From positions 182,789 to 246,788 of the forward strand of contig NZ_SCOT01000002.1 of the NCBI RefSeq assembly GCF_005502465.1: a stretch of 64,000 bases of DNA, written 5' to 3'. Numbering within the stretch: the stretch's first letter is position 1; every line of letters begins with the position of its first letter. A program made the position numbers and the translations under genes. Shown piece by piece: positions 18,866-29,600 of this stretch. The notes beneath the pieces were generated by a model. That model was not told the origin of the DNA and made no database searches. It saw nothing but the letters and a program-made list of their open reading frames with translations. The DNA is from Sphingopyxis sp. L1A2A (lineage in GTDB: Bacteria > Pseudomonadota > Alphaproteobacteria > Sphingomonadales > Sphingomonadaceae).

Positions 18866-18939
18866 GTCATGCCGGACTTGATCCGGCATCCATTCACTGC
18901 GCCGGTGGCAGGGGCCCCGGATCAAGTCCGGGGTGACGA
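18866..18939. repeat. Dispersed inverted repeat, type 1, between accD and folC
   Basis: The arms GCCGGACTTGATCCGGC (near 18871-18887) and CCCCGGATCAAGTCCGGGG (near 18915-18933) share the core of the repeat at 6033-6122. It lies inside the accD-folC spacer and could fold into a hairpin in the polycistronic transcript. Confidence 0.85.
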
Positions 18940-18964
18940 GGGAAGAGACAGATTGTCGGTGACC

Positions 18965-19816
18965 CTAAGCCGCCTTTTCCGGCGCCAGATAGCCAATCAG
19001 TCGTCCCAGCGTTTCGGGCAATTCCTTGCGATGCACCACCATGTCGATCATCCCGTGATCGAGCAGATATTCGGCGCGCTGAAACCCTTCGGGCAGTTTT
19101 TCGCGGATCGTATTCTCGATCACGCGCTGGCCGGCGAAACCGATCAGCGCCTTGGGTTCGCTGATCTGGACATCGCCGAGCATTGCGTAGCTGGCGGTGA
19201 CGCCGCCGGTCGTCGGATCGGTGAGCAGCACGATATAGGGCAGGCCGGCGCGGCGCAGGCGCGCGAGCGCCACCGTGGCGCGCGGCATCTGCATCAGCGA
19301 TAGCGTGCCTTCCTGCATCCGCGCCCCGCCCGCGGCGGTAATCGCGATATAGGGGCAGCGCCGTTTGATCGCCTGTTCGACGCCCGCAACAAAGGCTTCG
19401 CCGACTGCGACGCCCATCGACCCGCCCATGAAGGCGAAATCCTGGACGCCGATCACTGCGGGTTGGCCCGCGATGCGGCCAAAGGCGTTCTGATAGGCGT
19501 CGCGATCGCCGGTCGCCACGCGCGCAGCCTTGATCCGGTCGACATATTTTTTGGTGTCGCGGAATTTCAGCGGATCTTCGGGGGCGGCGGGGGCGGGCAG
19601 GAGTTCGTGCGAACCGCCGTCGAACAATTGTGCAAAACGTTCGGTCGCCCCGATGCGGTCATGATGGTCACAGCGCGGGCAGACGTTGAGATTGTCCTCC
19701 CATTCCTTGACGAACACCATCTGCTGGCACTGGCGGCATTTGTGCCACAGATTGTCGGCGGTATCGCGCTTGGCGGCGAAAGGCAGGGCGTTGCGGACGC
19801 GGTCGAGCCAGCTCAT
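18965..19816 (-). CDS. accD: Acetyl-CoA carboxylase carboxyltransferase beta subunit
   Basis: A 283-residue protein. An N-terminal zinc ribbon has C27-x2-C30 and C46-x2-C49. It is followed by the carboxyltransferase crotonase fold, with [34 protein letters not shown] and [18 protein letters not shown]. With AccA it transfers the carboxyl group from biotin to acetyl-CoA, the first step of fatty acid synthesis. Its ATG overlaps the trpA stop by four bases, so translation is probably coupled to trpA. The trpFBA-accD-folC arrangement is typical of many proteobacteria. Confidence 0.95.
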   Translation of the reverse strand: MSWLDRVRNALPFAAKRDTADNLWHKCRQCQQMVFVKEWEDNLNVCPRCDHHDRIGATERFAQLFDGGSHELLPAPAAPEDPLKFRDTKKYVDRIKAARVATGDRDAYQNAFGRIAGQPAVIGVQDFAFMGGSMGVAVGEAFVAGVEQAIKRRCPYIAITAAGGARMQEGTLSLMQMPRATVALARLRRAGLPYIVLLTDPTTGGVTASYAMLGDVQISEPKALIGFAGQRVIENTIREKLPEGFQRAEYLLDHGMIDMVVHRKELPETLGRLIGYLAPEKAA

Positions 19817-20604
19817 GCGGCGATCTCCTTTGCGCCATGGATAGCAGCGGCCAGGCTGCGGGTGAAGGTTTCGATATGGCGCGGCGCGCCGGCGCCGTGC
19901 TGCGCGACGAGTTCGACCAGCGCCGAACCGACGACCACGCCATCGGCCACCCGGGCGATCTGCGCCGCCTGATCGGGGGTGCGAACACCGAAACCGACCG
20001 CGATCGGCAGGTCGGTCTGGGTGCGGAGGCGCGCGACGGCGTCTTCGATGCTTGCCTGCGCCGCCTGTTGCAGCCCGGTGATGCCGGCGACGCTGACGTA
20101 ATAGAGGAAACCGCCCGCGCCATCGAGCACCGCGGGCAGGCGCGCCGCGTCGGTCGTCGGGGTGGCGAGGCGGATCTGGTCGACTCCGGCGGCGCGGAGC
20201 GCAGGGCCAAGGCTGTCGTCTTCCTCAAACGGAATATCGACGCAGATGACGCCGTCGACGCCCGCATCCTTGCAGACGGCCGCGAACCAGTCGGCGCCGC
20301 GCACCGTCATCGGATTGGCATAGCCCATCAGGACGAGCGCAATGTCGGGATGTCGGGCGCGAAAAGCCGCAGCGATCGCGAGGATGTCGGCGGTGGTCGT
20401 TCCCGCCGCAAAGCTGCGCAGGTTCGCCGCCTGGATCGCCGGGCCGTCGGCCATCGGATCGGTGAACGGCATCCCGAGTTCGATCACATCAGCGCCCCCG
20501 GCGACGAGCGCGTCGAGAATGGCGGCGGTGTCGCCGTCACCGGCGGTGACGAAGGTGACGAGCGCCGGATGGGATTTGGCGAAGGCGGCGGCAAAGCGGC
20601 TCAT
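19813..20604 (-). CDS. trpA: Tryptophan synthase alpha chain
   Basis: A 263-residue TIM barrel. It carries [15 protein letters not shown], with the catalytic pair E42 and D53 (equivalent to Salmonella Glu49/Asp60). It also has [15 protein letters not shown] and [10 protein letters not shown]. It cleaves indole-3-glycerol phosphate to indole and glyceraldehyde 3-phosphate and passes indole to TrpB. ATG 20604 shares ATGA with the trpB stop. The longer frame to 20661 only reads into trpB. The stop overlaps the accD start. Confidence 0.95.
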   Translation of the reverse strand: MSRFAAAFAKSHPALVTFVTAGDGDTAAILDALVAGGADVIELGMPFTDPMADGPAIQAANLRSFAAGTTTADILAIAAAFRARHPDIALVLMGYANPMTVRGADWFAAVCKDAGVDGVICVDIPFEEDDSLGPALRAAGVDQIRLATPTTDAARLPAVLDGAGGFLYYVSVAGITGLQQAAQASIEDAVARLRTQTDLPIAVGFGVRTPDQAAQIARVADGVVVGSALVELVAQHGAGAPRHIETFTRSLAAAIHGAKEIAA

Positions 20605-21833
20605 ATCTGCGTCCCCAACGCTTCGGCGACCGTGAAGATGTCCTTGTCGCCGCGGCCGCACAAATTGGCGACGATGATCGCGTCGCGGTCCATTTCCAGC
20701 GCCACCTTGGCGACCGCCGCAATCGCGTGCGCGGGTTCAAGCGCCGGGATGATGCCTTCGGTCCGGCAGAGCAGCTGGAAGGCGTCGAGCGCTTCTTTGT
20801 CGGTCGCGCTGGTGTAATCGACGCGGCCGACGTCGCGCAGCCACGCATGTTCGGGGCCGATACCGGGATAATCGAGCCCGGCGCTGATCGAATGCGCTTC
20901 GTCGATCTGCCCGTCCTCGTCCTGCAGCAGATAGGTGCGATTGCCGTGGAGGATGCCGGGGGCGCCGCCCGCGAGGCTGGCGGCATGTTCCTTGTCGAGC
21001 CCGTGCCCGGCGGCTTCGACGCCGAGCATCTGGACCGAGGGATCGTCGAGGAAGGGGTGGAACAGGCCGATCGCGTTCGACCCGCCGCCGATCGCGGCAA
21101 CGAGCAGGTCGGGCAGGCGACCGGTGCGTTCGAGCAATTGCGCGCGTGCTTCCTTGCCGATCACGCTCTGAAAATCGCGGACGAGTTCGGGATAGGGGTG
21201 CGGGCCGGCGGCAGTGCCGATGATGTAAAACGTATCATGGACGTTGGCGACCCAGTCGCGCAGCGCCTCGTTCATCGCGTCCTTCAGCGTCCGGGCGCCG
21301 CTTTCGACCCCGATCACCTCGGCGCCGAGCAGCTTCATGCGGAACACGTTCGGCTGCTGCCGCTCCATGTCGCGCGCGCCCATATAGATGACGCAGGGCA
21401 GGCCAAAGCGGGCGCAGACGGTCGCGGTGGCGACACCATGCTGGCCCGCGCCTGTCTCGGCGATGATCCGCGTCTTGCCCATGCGGCGCGCGAGCAGAAT
21501 CTGGCCGATGCAATTGTTGATCTTGTGCGCGCCGGTGTGGTTGAGTTCGTCGCGCTTGAACCAGATTTGCGCGCCCTTGCCCGCGGGCGCGTCCTTGCGC
21601 AGTTCCTCGGTCAGCCGCTCGGCATAATAAAGCGGGCTGGGGCGGCCGACATAATGGGTGAGCAGATCGTCGAATTCGGCGGCGAAAGCCGGGTCGTTTT
21701 GCGCCGCGCGATATTCGCGTTCGAGGTCGAGGACGAGCGGCATCAGCGTCTCGGCGACGAAACGGCCGCCAAAGATACCGAAATGGCCGCGCTCGTCGGG
21801 CTGGCTGCGATAGCTGTTGGGCTGGGTGCTCAT
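20601..21833 (-). CDS. trpB: Tryptophan synthase beta chain
   Basis: A 410-residue PLP enzyme. It opens with [17 protein letters not shown] and has the PLP lysine K104 in [11 protein letters not shown], the phosphate loop [15 protein letters not shown], and [15 protein letters not shown]. It condenses indole with serine to give tryptophan. Start and stop codons overlap trpF and trpA by four bases (ATGA) on both sides, indicating coupled translation within the operon. Confidence 0.96.
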   Translation of the reverse strand: MSTQPNSYRSQPDERGHFGIFGGRFVAETLMPLVLDLEREYRAAQNDPAFAAEFDDLLTHYVGRPSPLYYAERLTEELRKDAPAGKGAQIWFKRDELNHTGAHKINNCIGQILLARRMGKTRIIAETGAGQHGVATATVCARFGLPCVIYMGARDMERQQPNVFRMKLLGAEVIGVESGARTLKDAMNEALRDWVANVHDTFYIIGTAAGPHPYPELVRDFQSVIGKEARAQLLERTGRLPDLLVAAIGGGSNAIGLFHPFLDDPSVQMLGVEAAGHGLDKEHAASLAGGAPGILHGNRTYLLQDEDGQIDEAHSISAGLDYPGIGPEHAWLRDVGRVDYTSATDKEALDAFQLLCRTEGIIPALEPAHAIAAVAKVALEMDRDAIIVANLCGRGDKDIFTVAEALGTQI

Positions 21834-22459
21834 GATCGCGCCGCTTTAAGGAAAGCCGCCATCTTGTCCACATCCTTCACACCCGGGGCGCTTTCGACCC
21901 CCGACGACACATCGACCAGCGGCGCGCCGGTGGCGGCGATCGCTTCGGCGACGTTGGCGGGGGTCAGGCCGCCCGCGACGCCCCAGTCCATTGTATGGCG
22001 ATGGTTTTTGAGCAGCGACCAGTCAAAGCGCGTGCCGGTGCCGCCCGGCATCGCGGCCGCCGGGGCGTCGAACAGGATGCGGTCGGCGATACCATGATAT
22101 TTCTGGACCCGCTCCAGCGTGCCGGCGTCTTTCAGGCCGACGGCTTTCCATACTTGCGTTGGCACCAGCCGTTTCACGACGGCGAGCCATTCGGGGGTTT
22201 CGTTGCCGTGGAACTGGATGATGTCGGGCCGCACCGCAGCCAGCGCGTCGGCGGTCAGTTGCTGCGAGGCGTTGACCAGCAGCAGCGCGACCTGGACGTG
22301 GCGCCCGGCGCGCTTGCGCAATTCGGCGGCGGTTTTCAGGGCGACGTGGCGCGAGCTCGGCTCATAGTGAACCAGACCGATGTGCGTCGCCCCCAGCTCG
22401 ATGGCCGCATCGACGGTTTCGGGAGTGGACAGGCCGCAGATTTTGACGAGGAGGGACAT
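21830..22459 (-). CDS. trpF: Phosphoribosylanthranilate isomerase
   Basis: A 209-residue TIM barrel with the PRAI motifs KICGLSTPE (catalytic Cys8), IQFHGNE and [13 protein letters not shown], and a C-terminal phosphate site [14 protein letters not shown]. It catalyses the Amadori rearrangement of phosphoribosylanthranilate. It overlaps trpB by four bases. A 135-base gap holding a dispersed repeat separates it from pyrF upstream. The other trp genes (trpE, G, D, C) are not in the window. Confidence 0.95.
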   Translation of the reverse strand: MSLLVKICGLSTPETVDAAIELGATHIGLVHYEPSSRHVALKTAAELRKRAGRHVQVALLLVNASQQLTADALAAVRPDIIQFHGNETPEWLAVVKRLVPTQVWKAVGLKDAGTLERVQKYHGIADRILFDAPAAAMPGGTGTRFDWSLLKNHRHTMDWGVAGGLTPANVAEAIAATGAPLVDVSSGVESAPGVKDVDKMAAFLKAARS

Positions 22460-22476
22460 ATTTGAACTCGGTTGGC

Positions 22477-22570
22477 GTCATTGCGAGCGAAGCGAAGCAA
22501 TCTCCAGCCATCGGGCTGGCGCATGATCGATGGCTGGAGATTGCTTCGTCGCTCCGCTCCTCGCAATGAC
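22477..22570. repeat. Dispersed inverted repeat, type 2, between pyrF and trpF
   Basis: An almost perfect long inverted repeat. The left arm begins GTCATTGCGAGCGAAGCGAA (22477) and continues through CTCCAGCCATCG. The right arm starts with CGATGGCTGGAG near 22528 and ends TCCTCGCAATGAC (22570). Its sequence is unrelated to type 1. The 'cattgcgag...aagcaatc' motif resembles repeats found in many proteobacterial genomes. It nearly fills the pyrF-trpF spacer, so a strong hairpin should form in any readthrough transcript. Confidence 0.85.
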
Positions 22571-22594
22571 CGATACGGGCGGATGTGTTGGGTC

Positions 22595-23269
22595 TTACAG
22601 CGTCGCTTCGATTTCGCGCGCGGCAAGGTCGGGGTCGGGCGACTGGCTGATCGGGCGGCCGACCACCAGGATCGATGCGCCATCGGCCATCGCCTGGGCC
22701 GGGGTAACGACACGTTTCTGGTCGCCCGCGCTGCCGTTCGACGGACGCACCCCGGGGACGACAAAAAAGCCGCCCGGCCACGCCTTGCGCGCTGCCTTCA
22801 CCTCCTGACCCGAGCAGACGATGCCGTCGAGCCCGGCCTGGCGCGCGAGCGCGGCGAGGCGGACGACCTGATCGTGCGGGGTGCCGCCGACGCCGATGTC
22901 GTCGAGGTCGGGGGCGTCGAGACTGGTCAGCACGGTCACCGCGACGACTTTGGTGTTCAGACCCGCCACCGCCTTGGCTTCCTCCAGCATCGCGCGGCCG
23001 CCCGCGGCGTGCACGGTCAAAATGGCCGGTTCGAGCGGGCGGAGCGCCTGAATCGCCTTGGCAACCGTGTTGGGAATGTCGTGGAGCTTCAGGTCGAGAA
23101 AGATCGGCAGCCCCAGCTTGGCCATTTCATGGACGCCGTGGTGGCCGTTGGCGCAGAAGAATTCGAGGCCGAGCTTTAGCCCGCCGACATGATGCCGCAC
23201 CTTTTGCGCCAGCGTGACCGCGGCGTCGAGGTGCGGATGATCGATGGCGAGATAAAGCGGCGAGCTCAT
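22595..23269 (-). CDS. pyrF: Orotidine 5'-phosphate decarboxylase
   Basis: A 224-residue TIM barrel. It has YLAIDHP (D10), LKLGLEFF (K32) and the catalytic DLKLHDIPNT (D59, K61, D64), then a phosphate-binding VVPGVRPSNG and VVGRPI near the C terminus. It makes UMP from OMP. The start ATG 23269 lies inside an ATGA overlap with the lapA-like gene. A longer frame to 23500 is only that gene's other strand frame. Confidence 0.95.
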   Translation of the reverse strand: MSSPLYLAIDHPHLDAAVTLAQKVRHHVGGLKLGLEFFCANGHHGVHEMAKLGLPIFLDLKLHDIPNTVAKAIQALRPLEPAILTVHAAGGRAMLEEAKAVAGLNTKVVAVTVLTSLDAPDLDDIGVGGTPHDQVVRLAALARQAGLDGIVCSGQEVKAARKAWPGGFFVVPGVRPSNGSAGDQKRVVTPAQAMADGASILVVGRPISQSPDPDLAAREIEATL

Positions 23270-23625
23270 GGGATATCCAGTGGCAAGGTGGGTGACGCGG
23301 TACCGGGCGTGGGGGCAGGGGTGGTCGCCGGTGCAGGCTCCACGGGACGATTGGCCAGCGCCCGCATGTCGGCCAGCTGGCGTTCGCTCGTATCGAGGCG
23401 GCGTTTCAGCGACCAGCGGGTGGTGCGCAGCGCAAACCATGTGGGCAGAAAACCGACAAGGAATGAAATCAAGATCACAGCGGGGAGCTTGGTGCTCCAA
23501 ATGAGAACATTGGCAGGCTCAGTCGCCGGCCAAATCTTTACATCAACGGGATCCCAATTCATCGCCGCAAATGCGACAAGAATTGCCGTCAGCAAGACCC
23601 AGATAATCGTCCGCAGGATACCCAC
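23266..23625 (-). CDS. LapA domain (DUF1049) membrane protein
   Basis: A 119-residue protein with two hydrophobic helices (about 4-25 and 44-66) joined by NWDPVDVKIWP, the pattern of LapA/YciS-type inner-membrane proteins. It is followed by a basic, coiled segment and a Pro/Ala/Thr tail. In E. coli the homologue LapA works with LapB in controlling lipopolysaccharide synthesis through FtsH/LpxC; LapB is not seen here. It overlaps pyrF by four bases, a pairing seen in many proteobacteria. The upstream purB stop is 69 bases away on the same strand. Confidence 0.82.
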   Translation of the reverse strand: MGILRTIIWVLLTAILVAFAAMNWDPVDVKIWPATEPANVLIWSTKLPAVILISFLVGFLPTWFALRTTRWSLKRRLDTSERQLADMRALANRPVEPAPATTPAPTPGTASPTLPLDIP

Positions 23626-23694
23626 TATCGCTTGCTCCTCATTCGGTCCGGTCGGTGGACCCTATGCCAGATTGGCGCGGCTTTCCAGTCCAGC

Positions 23695-25011
23695 CTATGC
23701 CGCGCCGAAGACACGGTCAAAGATCGTGTCGACATGCTTCATATGATAGCCAAGGTCGAAAAGTTCCGTCAGCTGTTCGGCCGACAGGCGCGCTATGACA
23801 TCGGCATCGGCTTTCAGCAGTTCGAGCAGCGACAATTGGCCGTCGCTTTCCCACACCTGCATCGCGTTGCGCTGGACAAGGGTGTAGCTGTCCTCGCGGC
23901 TCGCCCCGGCCTGGGTCAGCGCCAGCAGGACGCGCTGCGAATGAACAAGGCCGCCCATGCGGTCGAGATTTTTCTGCATCCGTTCGGGATAGATCAGCAG
24001 CTTGTCGATCACTCCGGTCAGCCGCCCCAGCGCGAAGTCGAGGGTGATCGTGGCATCAGGACCGATGAAGCGTTCGACCGACGAATGGCTGATGTCGCGT
24101 TCGTGCCACAGCGCGACATTTTCGAGCGCCGGGACAACGGCGCTGCGCACCATGCGCGCGAGGCCGGTCAGGTTTTCGGTCAGGATCGGGTTGCGCTTGT
24201 GCGGCATCGCCGAGCTGCCCTTTTGCCCCGGCGAGAAATATTCCTCGGCCTCCAGCACTTCGGTGCGCTGCAAGTGGCGGACTTCGGTCGCCAAGCGCTC
24301 GATCGAACCAGCGACGACGCCCAGCGTGGCAAAGAACATCGCATGGCGGTCGCGCGGGATAACCTGCGTCGACACCGGTTCGATCGACAGGCCGAGCTTC
24401 GCGGCGACATGCGCCTCGACCCGCGGGTCGATGTTGGCGAAGGTGCCGACCGCGCCCGAGATTGCGCAGGTGGCGACTTCGGCGCGGGCGGCGATCAGGC
24501 GCGCCTTGCAGCGATCAAATTCGGCATAGGCCTGCGCCAGCTTGAGTCCGAACGTCACCGGTTCGGCATGGATGCCATGGCTGCGCCCGATCGTCGGGGT
24601 GAGCTTATGCTCAAAGGCGCGGCGCTTGATCGCGGCGAGCAGCGCGTCGAGGTCGGCGATCAATATGTCGGCCGCCTGGGCCAACTGGACCGCCAGACAG
24701 GTATCGAGGACGTCCGAGCTGGTCATGCCCTGATGCATGAAGCGCGCTTCCTCGCCGACATTTTCCGACACCCAGGTCAGAAAGGCGATGACGTCATGCT
24801 TGGTGACCGCCTCGATCGCGTCGATCGCCGCGACGTCGATGACGGGCTTGGTCGCCCACCAGTCCCACAGGGCTTTCGCGGCGGACTTTGGAACAGTTCC
24901 CAGTTCGGCGAGGGCATCGGTGGCGTGCGCCTCGATCTCGAACCAGATGCGAAACCGATTCTCGGCCGACCAGATCGCGGTCATTTCCGGCCTGGCGTAA
25001 CGCGGAACCAT
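23695..25011 (-). CDS. purB: Adenylosuccinate lyase
   Basis: A 438-residue fumarase/aspartase-superfamily enzyme. It starts MVPRYARPEMTAIWS, has TSSDVLDTCLA and GRSHGIHAEPVTFGLK (catalytic His region), and the family signature SSAMPHKRNPILTENLTGLAR in the flexible loop. It splits fumarate from adenylosuccinate and SAICAR in purine synthesis. The 198-base gap upstream is shared with the divergent EF-hand gene. lapA follows 69 bases downstream and could be cotranscribed. Confidence 0.95.
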   Translation of the reverse strand: MVPRYARPEMTAIWSAENRFRIWFEIEAHATDALAELGTVPKSAAKALWDWWATKPVIDVAAIDAIEAVTKHDVIAFLTWVSENVGEEARFMHQGMTSSDVLDTCLAVQLAQAADILIADLDALLAAIKRRAFEHKLTPTIGRSHGIHAEPVTFGLKLAQAYAEFDRCKARLIAARAEVATCAISGAVGTFANIDPRVEAHVAAKLGLSIEPVSTQVIPRDRHAMFFATLGVVAGSIERLATEVRHLQRTEVLEAEEYFSPGQKGSSAMPHKRNPILTENLTGLARMVRSAVVPALENVALWHERDISHSSVERFIGPDATITLDFALGRLTGVIDKLLIYPERMQKNLDRMGGLVHSQRVLLALTQAGASREDSYTLVQRNAMQVWESDGQLSLLELLKADADVIARLSAEQLTELFDLGYHMKHVDTIFDRVFGAA

Positions 25012-25209
25012 TGAATTTCCTTCCTTTTAGGGCGCTCCATCGCGGAATCCCTGCGGATCCGCGCCGGGCCGCCCCGTAGCAGGGACGGGGCGTTTCGCCA
25101 AATGTCGCGGTGCGGCAACCATGGCCGAACATGGCGGTTGCTTTGATACCCCATCAATAAGGCGACGGGTCGCAAGCCCGCGATAAGTCGCCACGAAAGG
25201 AGAATTTTC

Positions 25210-25689
25210 ATGTTGAAACAGATGCTTTTGATCGGTGCCGCCGCCGTGAGTTTCCCGGTGCTGGCGCAGACGACCGCCCCCGCCGCCGACTCGGCGGCGC
25301 CGACGACGGCCGCTGAACCGGCTCCGGTGCCTGAATCGACCATGCCGACGGACCCGGCAACGACGCCGGCGTCGGCCCCGGACGCTTCGGCGCCGCCGGC
25401 AGCGACCGAACCCGCCCCGGCTGCGGGAACGGCGGCAACCCCGACCCAGATCGCGCAGATCGTCGAAAAGGAATTTCCGACCTATGACGCCGATGCCAAT
25501 GGCGATCTGAACAATATGGAATTCGCCGCGTGGATGAAGAAGCTGCGCGCCGCGACCGAGCCCGGCGTCGACCCCGAGTCGGCCGAGGTGAAGGCGTGGA
25601 TCGACCAGGCGTTTGCCGCCGCCGATGGCGACAAGTCGGGCGCGGTCAACAAGACCGAACTGACCGGATTTCTTTCGCGCGGCGCCTAA
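25210..25689 (+). CDS. Secreted EF-hand protein with Ala/Pro-rich linker
   Basis: A 159-residue exported protein. The signal peptide occupies residues 1-19 (MLKQMLLIGAAAVSFPVLA), then a low-complexity Thr/Ala/Pro linker to about residue 75. Two EF-hand loops follow: D93-A-D95-A-N97-G-D99 with E104, and D139-G-D141-K-S143-G with E150. All calcium-coordinating positions are filled. Such proteins probably bind calcium in the periplasm; the role is unknown. A GGAG ribosome site precedes ATG 25210. A hairpin after the stop at 25710-25737 probably ends transcription, in convergence with radC. Confidence 0.85.
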   Translation: MLKQMLLIGAAAVSFPVLAQTTAPAADSAAPTTAAEPAPVPESTMPTDPATTPASAPDASAPPAATEPAPAAGTAATPTQIAQIVEKEFPTYDADANGDLNNMEFAAWMKKLRAATEPGVDPESAEVKAWIDQAFAAADGDKSGAVNKTELTGFLSRGA

Positions 25690-25709
25690 ACGGCTTCCCG
25701 CGGGGTGGT

Positions 25710-25737
25710 GCAGCCGTCGGAGCGATCCGGCGGCTGC
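25710..25737. terminator. Hairpin between the EF-hand gene and radC (possible bidirectional terminator)
   Basis: A 12-base-pair stem GCAGCCGTCGGA / TCCGGCGGCTGC, including one G-T wobble, with a GCGA loop between convergent genes. There is no long T-run, so intrinsic termination is plausible but not certain. Confidence 0.5.
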
Positions 25738-25750
25738 ATCCGTTTACGCG

Positions 25751-26461
25751 CTATAACAGTCCCATCGCCCGAAAGCTGCGATACTCCGACCCGCCGACGA
25801 CGATATGGTCGTGCAACGCAATCCCCAGCCGGCTCGCGGCATCGGCGATGTCGCGGGTGATCGCGATGTCCTGGCGGCTGGGTTCGGGGCTGCCGCTGGG
25901 GTGGTTGTGGACCAGAATGATCGCGGAGGCACCAAGCTCGAGCGCGCGTTTGACGATTTCGCGGACATAGATTGCCGACTGGTCGATCGATCCCTCGCTC
26001 GCCAGCTCGTCGCGGATCAGCATGTTGCGTGAATTGAGATAGAGGACGCGGACGCGCTCGACATCGATCGGTCCCATGTCGGCGCGCAGCCAGTCGAGCA
26101 GCGCGTCCCAGCTGGACAGCAAAGGCTTGTCGCGAAATTCGCCCTTGAGCAGCCGCAAGCTGGCGGCCTGAACGATTTTCAGCGCGGCAATCGCGGTATC
26201 GCCCAGCCCATCGACGCGGCGCAGCGATTCGGGGTCGGCGCTGACCAATTGGGCCAGCGAGCCGAATTCGCGCAGCAGGGCCTTGGCCAGCGGCTTGGTG
26301 TCGCGGCGCGGAATGGCGAGCGCGAGCAGATATTCGACCAGCTCATAATCCGCCATGCCATCGACGTCGCCGCCGAGCAGCCGCCCGCGCAGCCGGGCGC
26401 GGTGGCCCGCATGATCGGGGGCAGGGTTGGGGGAAGGGGCGGGCATGTCGGCATCGGCCAT
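25751..26461 (-). CDS. radC: RadC family (JAB/MPN) protein
   Basis: A 236-residue protein with an N-terminal helix-hairpin-helix part (SLRRVDGLGDTAIAALK, about 79-95) and a C-terminal JAB1/MPN metalloprotease-like domain with the JAMM metal motif H185-x-H187 (VHNHPSG) and D198. The original DNA-repair assignment of RadC is disputed; the domain is related to deubiquitinases. ATG 26461 is used; the frame up to 26821 lacks protein-like sequence. It is divergent from ydbH, with 214 bases between. Confidence 0.88.
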   Translation of the reverse strand: MADADMPAPSPNPAPDHAGHRARLRGRLLGGDVDGMADYELVEYLLALAIPRRDTKPLAKALLREFGSLAQLVSADPESLRRVDGLGDTAIAALKIVQAASLRLLKGEFRDKPLLSSWDALLDWLRADMGPIDVERVRVLYLNSRNMLIRDELASEGSIDQSAIYVREIVKRALELGASAIILVHNHPSGSPEPSRQDIAITRDIADAASRLGIALHDHIVVGGSEYRSFRAMGLL

Positions 26462-26675
26462 CGCCCCCGAATAACCGCCTTGTGAGCCGCACTCAACGGT
26501 CATAGGAAACACAGGATGGCAATCCGGACCAATTTGTTGCAGCGAAAAGGGATTTCCGGCGTTGCTCCCCATGAACACCGGCGGTTCGAGGGACGAATTG
26601 AAGCAATGGCGCGATCTGCCGCCCTCCAGTCCAGCATGATATTTGGCGTGATATTTGGCGCATCGCGGCCGCGCC

Positions 26676-29600
26676 ATGGCTGACGGCGAGGCTGCGTCAC
26701 GACCGAAGTGGCGGCACCGGACGCTATTGTTCAAGAAACGCTGGCTGACCGCGGGCGCCGTGATCGTCGTTGTCGCCGGCTTGTGGATCGCGCGCGAGCC
26801 GATCGCCGACCGCTTCATCACCGATCAGCTAGGCAGCCGCGGGGTCGCGGCGCGCTATCAGATCGACGCGATCGGCTTTCGCAGCGAACGGCTGTCGAAT
26901 GTCGTGATCGGCGATCCTGCGAACCCTGACCTGACCGCGAAAAAGGTCGAGATACTGCTCGGCTATGGCTGGTCAGGCCCCTATGTCACCGAAATTCGCG
27001 CCGAGGGCGTTAGGCTCTATGGCCGCTTCATCGACGACCGTCTGTCGTTCGGGGCGCTCGACAAGTTTCGCGACCCGACCAGCACCGACCCGTTCGCCTT
27101 GCCCGATCTGGCGGTCGTGCTGCGCGATGCCCGGGCACGGGTTGAAACGCCGTGGGGCAATGTCGGCGCGGCGTTGAACGGCGGCGGCAATTTACGCCGC
27201 GACTTCACCGGCAAGCTCGCGCTCGTGGCGCCCAATGTGGCGGCCGCGGGATGCCGCGGGCGCAACATCAGCTTTTACGGCACGTTGCTCGTTCGCAATG
27301 TCCGCCCACAACTTGTCGGCCCCTTGCGCGGACGCAGCCTGTCGTGCGCCGATGGCGGCGTGACCGCAGCATCGCCGCAAATTGCGCTCGACGTATCGCT
27401 GTCCGAAGACCTGCAAAGCTGGAAGGGCGAGGCCGACGCCAGCATTGCGCAGTTGGTGGCGGGGCCGGTTCAGGCCGACCGGCTGGGCGTGCTGGCGCGT
27501 TTTGATGGCACCGCGACGGCGACAAAGCTCGACCTCGATGCCGATATGGCGCGGGTGCGCGGCGCCGATTTCGCCGCCGAGACGGTCAGCCTCGATGCCC
27601 AGGGCGTCGTCGGCCGGACAGCGCCGAAACTCGACGGCCGGATCCGCTTTGCCAGCGCCAGCGGCAGCGCGGCGCTGCGGCGGGCGGTGGTTGATAGTGT
27701 TGGCGGTCTGACCAACACACCGGTCGGACCGCTGGCGGCCAAGGCGAGCGCCGCGCTCAGCCGGATGTTGGCCGACGTCGGCGGCAGCGCCGATTTCGCG
27801 CTGGTCGGCGAAGGGCGCTCGGCGCGCATCGACCTGATCGCGCTGCAACTGGCGAGCGCGAGCGGCGCGCGTTTCACCGGCAGCGCCGACAGCCGCATCG
27901 GCTATCTGTACGGCGCCGCGCAGCCCGCGATATTGGCGTCGGGGCGCTGGGCTTTTCGCGGCGGCGACCTGCCGACAGGCTCGGTCAGCCTCGATCGCCG
28001 CGGTGACGGGTCGATCACCGGGCTGGCGCGCCTCGATCCCTATCAGGCCGGTGACGCCGCGCTGGCGCTGGCGCCGGTGCGTTTTTCGGGCGACCGCAAC
28101 GGATTGCTGCGCTTTGCGACGCGCGCCGCCCTGTCGGGGCCGTTGGCGGGCGGGCGTGTGGAACGGCTCAGCGTCCCGCTCAATGGCTTCCTCGCCCCCA
28201 CCGGTGCGCTGGCGCTGGACGGCGGGTGCAGCCGGGTGAGCGCAGCGCGCATCAGCGTGTCGGGATTCCAGATCGGCCAAAGCGCGATCGACCTGTGCAG
28301 CCGCGTCGGCGCGCCGTTGCTGAGCGCGGGGCCGGGCGGGCTCCGCGGCCAGATCCGCATCCCGGGCGTCAATCTACGCGGTACCAGCGGCCGTTCGCCG
28401 TTCGCGGTGACCAGCGGGCCGGCGAACATCGATCTGACCGCGATGCGCTGGTCGCTCGCGCTCGCCGATTTCCGGCTGGGGGAAGGCGAGAGCGTCACCC
28501 GCTTCGGCGCCGAGAGCGTGACCGGGCGCGCCACCGCGCAGGGCATGGCAGGCGAGCTCAGCGGTGCCAGCGGCAAGATCGGCGCGGTGCCGCTGACCAT
28601 GAGCGAGATCGCCGGCGGATGGCGTTGGGCGGACGGCGCGCTGACCCTCGATGGCGGGTTGCTGCTCACCGACGCAGCGCCCGAGGCGCGCTTTGCGCCG
28701 CTGGTCAGTACCAATGCGACGCTGCGCTTCGCCGATGGGGTGATCGACGCCAAAGCGGCCTTCAACGAGCGAACGACCGGGACCAGGATCCTCGACACCG
28801 TCATCCGGCACCGGTTCGCCGACAGCAGCGGTTCGGCCGACCTGATGGTCCGCGAGCTGCGGTTTGACGAGCGGTTCCAGCCCGACCAGCTGACCAGCCT
28901 GGCGCTCGGCGTCGTCGCCAATGTGCAGGGGTCGGTCGTCGGCGACGGGCGCATCGAGTGGACCGCTGCGGGGGTGACGAGCCGCGGCACCTTTGCGACC
29001 GCCGATGCCAATCTGGCCGCCGCCTTTGGCCCGGTGACCGGGCTGACCACCACGCTGACCTTCGACGACCTGATCGGCCTGCACTCGGCGCCCGGCCAGA
29101 TCGCCAGGATCAAGGAGATCAACCCCGGCATCCCGGTTCTCGACGGCGAAATCGAATATCAGCTGCTGGGCGACAACCGCGTGCGGGTCGAGGGCGGCAG
29201 CTGGCCCTTTGCCGGGGGACAATTGCTGCTCCACCCGACGACGCTCGATTTCGGCGCCGAACAGACGCGGCGGCTGTCGTTCGATATCGTCGGGATCGAC
29301 GCCGCGGTGTTCCTGCAAAGTTTCGGGTTCGAGAATATCAACGCGACGGGCAAATTCGACGGCACATTGCCGGTCGAGTTCAGCGGGCTTGGCGGGCGGA
29401 TCGTCGGTGGCCGCATCGATTCGCGCGCCGGTGGCGGCACGCTCGCCTATGTCGGCGAATTGTCGAACCGCAATCTGGGCGTGATCGCGAATTTTGCCTT
29501 TGGCGCGCTACGCAGCCTGAAATATGATGATCTGACGATCATTTTGAACGGGGATCTGGACGGCGAAATGGTGACCGACATCCGCTTTGGCGGCGTGGGG

